NCBI GenBank assembly: GCA_947034895.1
Contig: OX344762.1
Location: 14,389,501-14,453,500, forward strand
DNA: 64,000 nt
Origin: Rhytidiadelphus loreus
Lineage: Eukaryota; Streptophyta; Bryopsida; Hypnales; Hylocomiaceae
Direction: 5' to 3'
The translations under genes were made by a program, and so were the position numbers. Under the pieces are notes generated by a model. The model made no database searches. It was not told where the DNA came from and worked only from the letters and a program-made list of their open reading frames with translations. Position 1 is the first letter of the stretch. Each line of letters begins with the position of its first letter. Positions 12,381 to 23,620 of the stretch are shown here, piece after piece.

Positions 12381-12640
12381 CTAATTGATCTCACCAATGT
12401 GAGCTCACCGGTCTAATCTTATTGATGTGAACTCTTTGTTTGCAAGTTATTGAAGAATCGCTAATTCACTAGGCAAAGCTAGTGGGCATGCAGACCATCA
12501 TGAGCAAGTTTGATTGCAAATCTAATTGATCTCACCAATATGAGTTCACCAATCTAATCTCATCAATGTGAGTTCTCTGCGAGTTATTGACTAATCATTA
12601 ATTCAATAGGCAGAGTAGATATGCAAAACATCATAAGCAA
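12381..12640. repeat. Two degenerate tandem copies, period about 141 bp
   Basis: The unit begins CTAATTGATCTCACCAAT at 12381 and recurs at 12522 with some substitutions. Both copies contain GTGAG/TGAGTTCACC and a CAAGCATCATGAGCAAG-like end. They lie in the 3' subterminal part of the hAT relic. Confidence 0.6.
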
Positions 12641-12699
12641 GTGCTTTGTCTGGGATAGTCATGGATTCCCAATCACCATGTATATATAGGATGCTTGAT

Positions 12700-12830
12700 G
12701 TGCATGTAGAGTGTTGTGCAAGAATGCCTGATGTGCAAGAGGACTAGGTGGTGAACATGTAGTGCATGTAGAGTGTTGTGCAAGAATGCCTGATGTGCAA
12801 GAGGACTAGGTGGTGAACATGTAGTGCATA
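12700..12830. repeat. Two perfect tandem copies of a 62-bp unit
   Basis: The unit containing GTAGAGTGTTGTGCAAGAAT and GAGGACTAGGTGGTGAAC occurs at about 12701 and 12763 without visible change, so the duplication is recent. Just downstream (12905-12950) a short unit GATCTACAACAAGT is repeated three times. Confidence 0.75.
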
Positions 12831-13997
12831 TCTACATGATTGTGATTGATTATTAGACCATGATCATTAGCTAGTGCATGTGATCAATTCTAATGTATGT
12901 ACTTGTAGATCTACAACTAGTGATCTACAACAAGTGATCTACAACAAGTGATTGATTAATTTTGCAGATCATCGATACCATTTTGTATAGGTGATTGACT
13001 ACTACATGGATTATGTAGACATGGTTCACTAAACTTCAATATGTAATGTTGGTCTTTAGTTGAACTTGATTATAACTTGCAGAAGTATTATTCATACTCA
13101 TTCACATTTATTTTGCTTATAGCCAGATTTTGTTGATTTGAAATGCCTTATTGCCAAGATATCTTATTTATTTTTATTTTGGTCACCTCTAAACTACTTG
13201 TTTGTGAATATTGTAGCCACTTTGGAGTGCAACTAGTTTGAGTAATTCGCCATATGGATCATCATACTATATTTCTTGTGTAGCCAAAGTAAATTTCAAT
13301 AATTTTTGCTATAGCCATTGTTATTTAGTTACTAAAGTAATTATTGTAGCCAAAACTTCAAGGTCTAAATAAAACCAGAAAAATCATTGGTTGGCTTGCT
13401 CTTCGATCACTAGAAACTAGAAATGTATGTCAATGCCTTCAACGAGGATAGATGCCTTGTGAGAGCACTAGGGATAGTCACACCTTCTTCACTTGACACT
13501 TGAAGAATGAGAAGTGGTGAGGGTTTGGAAAAGCCAATGGAAAGTTGTGGTGGGTGAAGAAGGTGTGACACCCCTAAAAGATGTGTTTGGAATGGAAAAT
13601 GAATAAATGGAGAATCCATTTACCTAGAAGTAAAGGTTGGAGGTAATTGCCTTGGGTCACAAAGCAAATGAACTGGAGGTTGCGCCAAATGCTGACAAGA
13701 TTAAGAAGCTAGGCATACTGGCTCTGTTATAGATTGAGTTTTGCTTCTGTGATTGTTATAACACTATATTCATTAAAATGGGAGGATCGGACCCTCTCAA
13801 AATGAAATAGTCCATTTAGACGTTAACAATTGAGTTTTAATTCTAGCCAATATCCATTCATAAACACAAAATCTATTAGTTGCAAAGTGTAGTTTCCATT
13901 AAAATGAGAGTTTTGATAGTCACGAATGTACAATTGATTTTGTTTTGTGTAACACTAGTCTTCAAATTCATATAAGTAACGATTAGGTCCTACGCTA

Positions 13998-14240
13998 GAC
14001 ACCAAGTCATGAGCTCCGTGGTTGGTTGTAAGGGGTTATTTATCTCATCCACGCGGTCCGGGTTCGATTCTTCTTGAATTCGTATGAGCGCATGACAGAA
14101 ATACATGACTTGGTGCTGCTAAGTGAGCTTTGCAGGCAGGAAAGTCGTAACGACCAACCAACCCCTACCCAAAATGTGACAAGTACTTTAAACATCATCA
14201 AAATAAAAAGTGGATATGTCCACTCCACTTTTTTTGTAAT
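13998..14240 (+). mobile_element. tRNA-derived SINE-like element
   Basis: An RNA polymerase III box A-like sequence (TGAGCTCCGTGGTTGG, 14010-14025) is followed about 35 bp later by a box B (GGTTCGATTC, 14061-14070), as in a tRNA. The sequence then departs from a tRNA and ends near a T-rich stretch at about 14228. Inverted repeats CACCAAGTCATG (about 13999) and CATGACTTGGTG (about 14104) surround the tRNA-like head. It cannot fold as a complete tRNA, so a SINE is more likely than a tRNA gene. Confidence 0.55.
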
Positions 14241-14556
14241 AATTACTACTATAATTTGAAATGAAATATATACTCAATGATACAAAAAACAAAAAACAAA
14301 TCGAAAAACTATGATAAACGAAACACGACAATATAATAGGAAGTATATTGATATGGTATGAACATTTCATTGTCATCTAAAAACATTAATTGCACTCCAA
14401 AACATCTATACAACAACAAAAACTAAATTAGTAAAAAATCAAATGAAACCTACACCACATAAATATATAAAAACAAATTTGTTATATGAATGAAGAAGTT
14501 GGTAAAATCATAATTAAACCAAATTTACACCATCAATTCATATAAAACTTCAAATA

Positions 14557-17394
14557 TCATGTGTATGATGCAAGACTTTGGTTGATGACTTCAATTTGAG
14601 CCGCCGGAATCTTAATCATGCATTGCACAGTATCTCTTCTGATTTGAGACTTCCATGCTGTCATCAAGGCATTTGTTTCCTCCCAAACCGGTGGTTCAGC
14701 TTCATCGACCTTCCAACGCAAACCTCTTTCACTATCCCATCCTATGTAGTTGTTCTGAACATCCTCATTTCGGGATGTTGGACGAAAGTATTGAATGAGC
14801 ACACAATTTGGTTTCTCTGGATTACAAAAAGGGTTAGACAAAGCCCTTGCAATCCAAACTGGTCGAGTATCAGCATCTGCGGGTCGAATTGCAACAAAGT
14901 AGCCTTCGAAGAGATCTCGAGCGACCCTGAAGGATGGTTCTGGGCGTCCTCGTAAAGGCCCGACGTAGGCGTCATCTTCCCCGAACTCTTCGCGAACCTC
15001 ACCATCTTCATTTAATTCGTCAGCAGCAGTTGCTTCAACACGAGTAGTTGGCCAAAAACCATCCTTCAAAACCAAGGATGGATCTACTGGTTCTAGCAAT
15101 GCTTCCTTCACACCACGCCAATAGTGTATCAAATGCTCATACCGTCTTCGATACTCTCCACTTACATCTGAATCGCACAAATTCTGCCAATATCTCACAA
15201 ATCCAGATATCCCTTTCAGAATGTCCTCCATGCCTCTCATTGTCCTCTGTGGAATTGGCAAAGGTGCCCCACGAGGCCACAAACTTTGCCCTCCTACATC
15301 TTCTTTCCACAACTTAATGCCTCTACCTTCTTCCCCTAGCCATTCTACGTCAGTGCACAACAATTTGTACTTCATGACTGGACACCCACTTGAATCTAGG
15401 TAGAACTTGACTTGTTGTGGCTTCATGTGTCCAATGAGCCTATCATCACCATCAAGAAATGATCCTTCAATAAATCCCTTGAAATCTGGCACCTCTTCTA
15501 TAAGGTGAGGGATAGTGGGAATGGATTCCACATCCATGAAGGACTTCATGAGAGTAGGGATTGTTGGAAAACTCTCCTTCTTCAATAGCATGCTCCATCT
15601 TCCAAACAACGCATCAATGTCATCATGTGTGTGGCCAACAATCATAAAATTTACATAAACTTCACGAAAGATTTTGTTTGCCACAAGTAGAGACCAAAAA
15701 CCAAAAACGAATCTGTTTTTGTTGTCCCCAGTAGCGTTATCCATTTGCACATTGAGAATGGGTGGCAATGGTGTTGCAGGAACCAATGTGTCCGTTGGTG
15801 GGGGTAGTGAGGCTTTACACATCTCTGCGCCTTTCAAGACCGCATCAAACAAAGAGGTAGACCTCGAATTGATGAACAACTGCCGAGAAGAAGACTTTGG
15901 TGGTTGTTCGAGGTCCCGCAACAACTTCGCCATTGAACCAATGGTGTAATTTGAATCATGGGGGAAAAGGTCTAAGCCGTAATGTGCATACCGCACATCA
16001 GCATGACCATGTGCAATCATGCCAGTCACAGACAAAGGCAACTTCATTAGGCTATCCAACTCTTTACTCTTATGAGAGAAGACCGGAGAAGCTGTTTTGG
16101 CATGATCCATCTTGTCATGCATAATTGTCAAACACTCGTGTGGAAAATTATGCGATCGATACCGATTTGCATAGTACAACTCCCTATGTGCTCGAGCTAT
16201 AGCCAGATGTTTATCAAGTAACATCTGCCACTTCAAACAAGTTTGTGATCCAGATAAAGTACCCTTAATAAGCTCTCGTAGTTTGTCACATTTCGCACAA
16301 CGGGCAAAATTATCTCCAGGCTTCTTTACATCGTACTCTGGGAACCTGGAAGATCTAATCTTGCTCAAGTTTGATGAAGAGACCTCCTTCAGTCCGAAAG
16401 CAACATTGGTTTCGTTTATTTTTGCCATCTATCCTTTCCATTGAAAAGTTGCCGGGAGAATCATGGAGACAAACTTGTCTCTGGACTTGAGAGTCCGAGT
16501 ACGATGTGGCATGTGATCCGCCTCTTGCTCAAGAATGCACTTCAACGTAGCTGTAGCTTGTTGAGTATGCATCCTAGTCTTCACTTGCCCAGTATTGCCA
16601 TGAACCGTTGCTTCACGGCCGTCCTTCTTATATGCTTGGTAGCGGTAGAAGGTAGACTCTGGGACCCCAGAAATAAACATCCACGCTCGCATGCAAACAT
16701 CTATCCCATCAATTGTCACCATCCTTCTCCCTGCATAGTCACAATGCATTTGTCTATGCACCTCAGTCTTCATGAAAGCTCTGTGCTTGAATGTAGAATT
16801 CTGGTACATGCGTTCCCGAAAGGCTCGAATTTTCTCTCTCGGAAACGGCTGCACGCAATTTCTGCTACAGCAAACCTTGCTTGAAACTATATTGATAGAG
16901 TCTTGAGTGAGTAGGCCTCTCGTTTTTATGCATGTCTCACGAGGCGGGTTCCGAATGTCACTTGCATACGGACGAACAGATGTTCTCAATGGTGGATTCA
17001 AAAGACTCGCTTGCAAACGATTATAATTATCTCGGGCTTCATGGTCATGCAAACTTGCTCCTCGGCAGTGCACTAATGTGATTGGCTAGACTATCAATGA
17101 GTACACTTGCTCTTCGGGGATGTCAGCCTCAGAAAATGATTTAGAAAGATGAACAGCCACATTCTCATCCCCAAGCGGACCATTCGCTCCAAGCACCAAG
17201 TCCGAGTTCACGCTATGACAAGTACCTTCACCAACAAGTATTCCTTCAACGTTGTATAGAGTTACACACTTTGTGTTCCACAGACGACGAGGAAGACCTT
17301 CGCATTCGGGAACGTCCACAACTGCTACATGAGGCACTTATACCTCAGCGTCCAAGAAGTCCATGTCACTGAAATCCTCAGCCGTGGAATTCAT
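14557..17394 (-). pseudogene. DUF7869/DDE-like transposase gene with three in-frame TAA/TAG codons
   Basis: From the ATG at 17394, which follows a possible 3' splice site, one reading frame runs 946 codons to a TGA without frameshift. It is interrupted only by TAA (17338-17340) and TAG (17086-17088 and 16429-16431). Each is one C-to-T change from a Gln codon. Visible motifs are a Cys-rich segment CCSRNC (about residue 173), CAKCDKLR (about 366), QMDNATGDNKN (about 550) and GHTHDDIDALF (about 587). The last two resemble the core of the DUF7869 family of plant and oomycete genomes, with a DDE/RNase H-like look; I assign this from memory. It is the best transposase candidate for the surrounding 18.6-kb element. 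Either it is freshly decayed by methylation-linked deamination, or the stops are bypassed. I favour decay. Confidence 0.65.
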
Positions 17395-18200
17395 GATGTC
17401 TGTATATTACAATGTCAGAATCAAGAATGATAAGAACTTTATTCATATGAAAATTTACAAAATAGTACTATAAAGAATTCAGTTTCAATAAAACAGGCCA
17501 CAATAGAGAGACAGATCAGCTCGATTCGAGCTGATCTGTAAATATCCCAAATTATCAAGTCTTCCTATGAAATTAGAAACGAACATATTGATGTTGACTC
17601 GTGATCATAATCCAGAACATCTTACTCAATTACATATGAGTTCATGATTTGATATTTAAGCAAAAGGTGAGTAGATATGCAATCAAAACACGTGGAAACG
17701 TAATGTAAACATAAAGGCATATAAGATATTTTAAAAAATGGAATATTTCACCCACTTTCATATCATACTGCATATCAGCTCGAGTCGAGCTGATATGCAA
17801 GGATAGTATATTCAGGTTCAATATTACTAGAGGCGATTTGCATTGATTTGCGTATCAGCTCGACTCGAGCTGATTCACACCTTCTCGTTCAAGTTCATTG
17901 TATATAATAAATTAATATATTCAAGTTCAATGTATTCAGGTTCATTGTATATAGTCAATCAATATTCACACAATGATTCTTAAGTTCAGATGGATCATAA
18001 ATAGATTGAGATGATACATAATGTCTTGCCAACGTAAAGAATATATTAAGATTTGTAAATCAGCTTGAGTCGAGCTGATTAGCGAGATAGATTATTATTC
18101 TCTACCTTTGTTATTCCTTCCGCATGGGATTCACATATGAATAAACTACACATCAGCTCGAATTGAGCTGATATGCTAGCCCATTAGAACATGATTCTAT
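17395..18200 (-). promoter_or_regulatory. 5' region of the DUF7869-like gene with five 21-bp palindromes
   Basis: Palindromes of the type ATCAGCTCGA, centre base, TCGAGCTGAT lie at 17512-17538 (27 bp perfect, centre T), 17770-17798 (29 bp perfect, centre G), 17854-17874 (perfect, centre C), 18059-18079 (one mismatch) and 18152-18172 (centre A, one mismatch). They sit upstream of the first - strand coding exon, in sequence that looks like 5' UTR or intron. Spacing varies (about 260, 85, 205, 95 bp), so this is not a tandem array or a CRISPR. Confidence 0.8.
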
Positions 18201-19180
18201 TAATAGAATCCGGGGTTTGCGGCGCACTTCTCGGAGTTCAGTTCACACTACAATTATTCGATTGTGGAGAAATGTGCTAGGAAATCAAAATGAATTGCAC
18301 CCTGAATGCAACATCATTATCGTTTTTGAAAATGCACAGATTGAATAGAAGTATACAGAATCAACGAACAAAAATCTCAAAAATAAGTCTGCGAATACGA
18401 ATACAAAATCAACGAACAATAATCTCAAAAATAAGTCTGCGAATTCTATGAACGTAGAGCAGTGAAGTGGCTGAGGAATTGCGACTGACTTACAGTAATC
18501 GAAGTGCGGTGAAACACTTCCTCTTAGAATGTAATGGTACTGAAAGCAACGTACTCCTAAAGACCTCTTCTAGACTCCCCAAACATGCACAAAACTAATC
18601 ATTACATGCTGAATACAATCCGGAAAGAAAAAATGCGCAAAGAGGTTCATACAATTGAAGAAGAAGTGGGAAATGAGGTTTGGAATTAGGGTGACGACGT
18701 ACACCTCAATGTATGGCGGGAAGAAAAGAGCGCCATCTTCAAGACGTTTTGAAATGAGAATTTCTGAAAGTCGGGAATCCCTGAATACCATGGCCTTGCC
18801 CACCTTTACCCCAGGAAACGACACAAAATGTTTGATACAGTAGTTGACCCCACGAAAATTGTGGTGTCAGCAAGGTTGATGAGATTCTTTTTAAAAGAAA
18901 ATGTTGACTTTCCTAACTATCGTGGCTCTACTTCGGATCCGCGGCCTCTCGGTTATCTACAACGTCAATATCACGGGATCTTCACATTCCATGTATTAAA
19001 AGTAATATAACAGTTGCCTAGGAGTACCTTTTCAATTTTTAGTAAGTTGGAATATCTTTGTGTCTAGTTTTTTTAAAATGAGTAACTTTCGGGGTTCCCC
19101 CCCCCAAAAAAGGCAATTTAAATCTTCCATAAATAAATTGATAATGAAGGATTCACAGTAACTTTTAGTAGTTGTTGGAT
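18200..19180. other. Non-coding centre of the 18.6-kb element, left part
   Basis: I see no gene here. A short duplicated phrase, AATCTCAAAAATAAGTCTGCGAAT, occurs at about 18375 and 18420 (given in part: CTCAAAAATAAGTCTGCGAA). The rest is AT-rich single-copy sequence that could contain the promoter of the - strand gene. Confidence 0.4.
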
Positions 19181-19182
19181 TA

Positions 19183-19232
19183 GGGTATAGGGTTTAGGGT
19201 TTAGGGTTTAGGGTTCAGAGGTAGGGTTTATC
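19183..19232 (+). repeat. Interstitial telomere-like repeats (TTTAGGG)
   Basis: Three to four consecutive GGGTTTA units with degenerate neighbours (GGGTATA, GGGTTCA). Orientation is G-rich on the + strand. They precede the 188-bp tandem repeats; a C-rich counterpart lies behind them at 20641-20662. Confidence 0.8.
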
Positions 19233-19620
19233 ATTGTTTTGGATTGGCTCTAGGAATCATCAAAACACTTGTATAATCCAATAAAAACACAATTTTCGGG
19301 TTTAGTAAAAATTAGAATTTGACTGACAAATGTTTTGAAACAAATGAATGCAAATGCTTTCAATTGGGAAGCCATTTCATTTTTGCTTCTCTTTATGCAA
19401 TGATTTCTTGCACTTGAAATTCCACAAATATCAATTATAGATAGAGAAGAAGATTCACTACTTATTTCATATGTAGCTAATTCTAATAACAAAGCTTCTC
19501 TACAAAGAAACAAGTGTTTTCATTATTGGTTATATTCCTCTAATCTAATGTAAAAATATAAACTAACGAACATATGAAACAAAAACTTAAGCACCCAACC
19601 TACTGAAGAACTCCCAAAAA

Positions 19621-20555
19621 TATGCACTTCGTAGTCTCTCACTTTGAATGATTTTGTACGTGAAACTAAAAATTGGGGCATTCAACGGTCTTGCCCTATA
19701 CTTTAATGACTGTCCAAAAAAATATAATGTCATGAAAATTCACGTAAAGAAAATGGTAAAACATGTTTGTGCAAGTTGCAATTATTCCTAAACTCATGAA
19801 TTCAAAAGAATATGCACGTCTTGATGGTCACTTTCAATGATTTTGTACGTGAAACTAAAAATTGGGGCATTCAACGGTCTCGCCCTGTACTTTAATGACT
19901 GTCCAAAAAAATATAATGTCATGAAAATTCACGTAAAAAAATATCGAAAACAAGTTGTGCAAGTTGCAATTATTTCTAAATTCATGAATTCAAAAGAATA
20001 TGCACGTCTTGGTGGTCACTTTCAATGATTTTGTACGTGAAACTAAAAATTGGGGCATTCAACGGTCTTGCCCTGTACTTTAATGACTGTCCAAAAAAAT
20101 ATAATGTCACGAAAATTCACGTAAAAAAATATCGAAAACATGTTGTGCAAGTTGCAATTATTTCTAAACTCATGAATTCAAAAGAATATGCACGTCTTGG
20201 TGGTCACTTTCAATGATTTTGTACGTGAAACTAAAAATTGGGGCATTCAACGGTCTTGCCCTGTACTTTAATGACTGTGCAAAAAAATATAATGTCACGA
20301 AAATTCACGTAAAAAAATATCGAAAACATGTTGTGCAAGTTGCAATTATTTCTAAACTCATGAATTCAAAAGAATATGCACGTCTTGGTGGTCACTTTCA
20401 ATGATTTTGTACGTGAAACTAAAAATTGGGGCATTCAACGATCTTGCCCTGTACTTTAATGACTGTCCAAAAAAATATAATGTCACGAAAATTCACGTAA
20501 AGAAAATGGTAAAACATGTTGTGCAAGTTGCAATTATTCCTAAACTTTTGAATTC
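19621..20555. repeat. Tandem repeat, five copies of a 188-bp unit
   Basis: The unit with GTACGTGAAACTAAAAATTG and AATTCACGTAAA begins at about 19648, 19837, 20025, 20213 and 20401 (steps 189, 188, 188, 188). The inner copies are nearly identical; the first and last carry a GTAAAGAAAATGGTAAAACATG variant. Each unit reads as a 63-codon frame whose TGA overlaps the next ATG, a by-product of the period and not evidence of coding. Confidence 0.92.
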
Positions 20556-20640
20556 AATGTGCGATTTATTTCATTGGTGCTTATTTCGACCTTGTATGTT
20601 AAATTATAATTTAAAGGTATGAATCGGTCATTGTACACTA

Positions 20641-20662
20641 TACCCTAAACCCTGAACCCTTT
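20641..20662 (-). repeat. Telomere-like repeats in inverse orientation
   Basis: CCCTAAACCCTGAACCC reads as TTTAGGG-type repeats on the - strand. Together with 19183-19232 it brackets the 188-bp tandem array in inverted orientation. Confidence 0.6.
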
Positions 20663-21480
20663 AACAACTTCAAATCTAAATATGAAATTCATGTGAAACG
20701 CTACTACGTGAAAACTAAGTGACTTGACTACTCAAACCGTGTAGTACTAGTTACAATGATGCCAAATGAATGATGTTTGTTAGATGACATTATTTAATGT
20801 TATACTAAAACCGAAAACCGAAATTAGAACTCTAAAACCGAAATTGATTTTTGAAGTCTAAAACCAATGAGCTTTTTAATTGTGTCATAATAACAAAGTT
20901 GCCTCCGTCACACAAAAGTTAAATATTAACAGTTGCTTCTCTGATTTGTTAAATCTCATTGTGTACAAACAATAGTGAAGTTAGTCATGAATCCTCCTAG
21001 CCTCGTGCAGTGCATCTTTACAGTAAAACATACAAAGCATGTAAAGAATGATTTTCGGTTCATGAAAGATTGACCAAAAAACAATCCATGCAAGAGAGAA
21101 GTGCAACTATGCGTCTTACTTCCAAATTTGGTGTAAGAAGTAAATGATTTCTAGAGTATTATGACATTCAACCAATGTTTAATGTTTTAGGATCATAAGG
21201 TTAACTAAAGATAAAGGATTCATTAACCCAGAATTTTATGCTTCAAGCTATGCATTGTGCTATTACTATCTTGCATTAAAGTTTATTTGTATCTTCCAGA
21301 AGGTCAGTCTACTGTGTAGGTATTGAACAAAGAGTATTCGCGAAGGTGGTCCACAAGTATCGCTCCGGGTATACATAGGTCCGGAGTAGGCAATTGAAGC
21401 CTGGGTTTAGGGCTGGACAAGTTCGGGTATTTTGGACACGTCCAGGCATGCCATACGGGTCCAGGTATACGCAGCTCCAG
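20663..21480. other. Non-coding stretch
   Basis: AT-rich at first, then moderate GC from about 21300. No gene or repeat structure that I can support. Confidence 0.35.
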
Positions 21481-21860
21481 CACAGTGACGGAGGTAGGGT
21501 TTCGCGATCTTGTTTTTTTCTCTTCCTCATTTGTCGCGCAATGTTTTGACACTGGCGTTTGTTTTTGGTTTCCATTGCGTTAGGATTTGCTGTGGTTTTA
21601 GCTGCTTGTGAGCATCTTCTTTCTTGTAGTTGGATTTGCGAAATTGAAGAGGGCTTCTGTGCGAGCATTTGCATTTCCGAGATTAAAGAGGGATTTTTCT
21701 GCGAGTATTCAGGTTCTACTGCGACCGTTTGGGCTCTTGTGTATGTGCTTTGGGAAGCTCCAGGGAGCACGCTGGAGTGGGGCTTCTACTGCGAGCGTTT
21801 GGGTTTCCTTCACGGAGCCTTCACGGAAGGGAGCACGCTGGAGGGGGGCTTCTACTGCGT

Positions 21861-22115
21861 GCCTTTGCATTCGTGACGTTGTGGCCTTCACGGAGCGACA
21901 TTGAGGCGGAGCTCGCGAGGAGCTGGCCTTCACGGAGCGACACTGTGTGCCTTTGCATTCGTGACGCTGTGGCCTTCACGGAGCGACATTGAGGCGGAGC
22001 TCGCGAGGAGCTGGCCTTCACGGAGCGACACTGTGTGCCTTTGCATTCGTGACGCTGTGGCCTTCACGGAGCGACATTGAGGCGGAGCTCGCGAGGAGCT
22101 TGCCGACGCTGTTGT
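21861..22115. repeat. GC-rich tandem repeat, about three copies of 88 bp
   Basis: GCCTTTGCATTCGTGACG recurs at 21861, 21949 and 22037. Each unit contains a shorter internal repeat, GGCCTTCACGGAGCGACA, twice. Related degenerate pieces extend back to about 21770 (GGGAGCACGCTGGAG). The GC-rich, pyrimidine-rich context (21480-22190) before the + strand genes could be a promoter or 5' UTR region, but no start site is visible. Confidence 0.8.
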
Positions 22116-23034
22116 CTTCACGGAGCGACATTGAGGCGGAGATTGACGCTCACCCGACTGCAGGAGTTTGCAGGGACATTTGAGGAAGGTTAGTTTCTTT
22201 GCTGGACTCTTGGATTCAATTCTTGGGCGTTGGGGTTTGTTGCACTTGTTGTGTGTTTGGTTTCCTTCCTGGGTGCTGGGCGCTGGGCGCTGATGGTTTC
22301 CTTTGCTGGGCGTTGGCTGTGACCTTAGGGTTTAGACTTTAGATTGATGCTCGTGTGTGTTTGGTTTCCTTGCTGGGTGCTAGGCGCTGGTGCTACTCGC
22401 TTGGTTTCATTTGCTTTGCTAAACCGCTGTGACCTTTTTCTACAATTTGGGATTGCTTTTGATTCTGTAGGGTTTAGATTGAGGCTCTAGTTTTCAGTGA
22501 CCATGTTTTGCAATGCGGAGTTGCTTTGAAAATTAAAGTGACTTTGTAATTTCCAGTCAATGCCAATTTCGTGGTTCTGAAATTTTTGTGACTTACTGAA
22601 TGTGTGAGTTTAGGTATTCGTTGTTTTGAAACGTCTATGAGTTCGTGAATGTGTTTTTCTTGCAAGTGTGTGAGTTTCTTTGTGAATTTAAAGTTGTTAT
22701 TTGCAAATGTTGTGCGTACTTGCCAATTGCGCAAATGCTCATGTGAGCTTCTGTCTGTCTGAAATTTAGTAATTTCTTTCAAATGTTGAGTGATTAATTT
22801 GTTGTTCATCTTGACAATGTTGTAGGATTTGGAGCTCCATTTGTCTTGTGCGTTTTAGGATTTTGACAGTCAAGGTTTTCACTTCCGAAATTTGCAAGTG
22901 AGTTTCAATTATCAGTTCTCTACCAAATGTATAGGTTCTCACTTTGGGTACTGGACTTGGTGTTCAATGTCCAAGGTTCGGCTTGGCATTTAGGGTCTCC
23001 ATTTAGGTTCTCACTTTGGGTTCAGGGTTTGGGG

Positions 23035-23085
23035 TTCAACGATTAGGGTTTAGGGTTCAGTGATTAGGGTTTAGGATTTAGCGAC
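23035..23085 (+). repeat. Degenerate telomere-like repeats
   Basis: Several GATTAGGGTTTAGG and GGGTTCAGTG phrases occur in a row, with further TTAGG/TTCGG variants back to about 22960. They lie about 100 bp before the first palindrome upstream of the ParB-like gene. Confidence 0.5.
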
Positions 23086-23180
23086 CAGAGTCCCCAATCA
23101 AAATTGAAACCCTAATTAAAACAGAGAACTCAAAGCAAAAGTCACAGCTAAACCCTATAAAAAAACCACGACTAGTAATT

Positions 23181-23581
23181 GCAGATCAGCTCGATTCGAG
23201 CTGATCTGCTGTGTTTTTTCAGTACTCCCATTCCCCTCATGACCAAATCTCAAAAAATAAAAAAATAAAACCAAGCAGATCAGCTCGAGTCGAGCTCACC
23301 CGCAGCAACAAGTCAGCGTTAACTTTCTCAAACATTCACTGCTAACTCATGAAGTCAGCGTTAACCTTCTCAAAAATTCACGAAGTAAAGTGTTTCTAAA
23401 AATACTTTTTAAACATTAAACCTTACGAATCAACTCGATTCGAGTTGATCCGCTAAACAATACATTCAAAGTTGAACATACAAACGACCAAACCATAAGT
23501 TTTAGACAAACTTGTGCAGTCCTACTCGTACGTTAATTAAGAGATGTTTAAATCGAACGGATCAGCTCGATTCGAGCTGAA
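23181..23581 (+). promoter_or_regulatory. Four 21-bp palindromes upstream of the ParB-like gene
   Basis: Copies lie at 23181-23209 (29 bp perfect, centre T), 23275-23297 (right half damaged), 23429-23449 (perfect but with changed arms, ATCAACTCGA and TCGAGTTGAT) and 23561-23581 (one extra A near the right end). The third copy carries matching changes on both arms, so symmetry is kept. A 3' splice-like site (ACATGCAG, ending 23619) lies between the last copy and the ATG, so this is probably 5' UTR intron. Confidence 0.8.
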
Positions 23582-23620
23582 TCACAATTGTCACTCATCA
23601 TTTGCAACTGAACATGCAGG

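Larger units (their letters stand above)
7399..13389 (+). mobile_element. hAT-like DNA transposon relic (about 6.0 kb)
   Basis: The element is inserted directly upstream of the GLP pseudogene start. The 8-bp target GTTGGCTC at 7391-7398 is repeated as GTTGGCTT at 13390-13397. In copy 2 the same 8 bp occur once and run straight into GCTCTTC, which here follows the right target copy, so this is a clean empty-site comparison. The ends are weak inverted repeats (CAGTCTATTTTCT left; CAATGATTTTTCT as complement of the right). Inside is a decayed hAT-type transposase gene (9493-12290), and between 12381 and 12960 several short subterminal tandem repeats. The first ~2 kb (7399-9490) contain no gene I can support. 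Confidence 0.8.

Noticed and set aside
13756..13766. Classification of the 18.6-kb element as CACTA/EnSpm because CACTA appears near the tip
   Set aside because: The inverted repeat starts two bases earlier (AACACTA), the flank match is TTAT rather than a 3-bp repeat beside CACTA, and the genes do not resemble EnSpm transposases.
13998..14080. True tRNA gene
   Set aside because: Box A and B are present but the acceptor stem and full cloverleaf cannot be formed; a SINE head fits better.
14557..17394. Non-standard genetic code with TAA/TAG read as Gln
   Set aside because: Other genes here end with TAA or TAG at the expected place (GLP with TAA; ParB-like with TAG), and readthrough would add unrelated tails, so decay is simpler.
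17512..18172. CRISPR array
   Set aside because: The repeats are palindromic with irregular spacing and lie in eukaryotic non-coding DNA; no cas genes or spacer-like regularity.
19183..19232. Chromosome end
   Set aside because: Only three to four telomere units occur and sequence continues on both sides; they are interstitial.
19837..20622. Four chained 63-73-codon frames
   Set aside because: They are simply the 188-bp tandem repeat read in one frame; no codon bias or initiation context supports coding.
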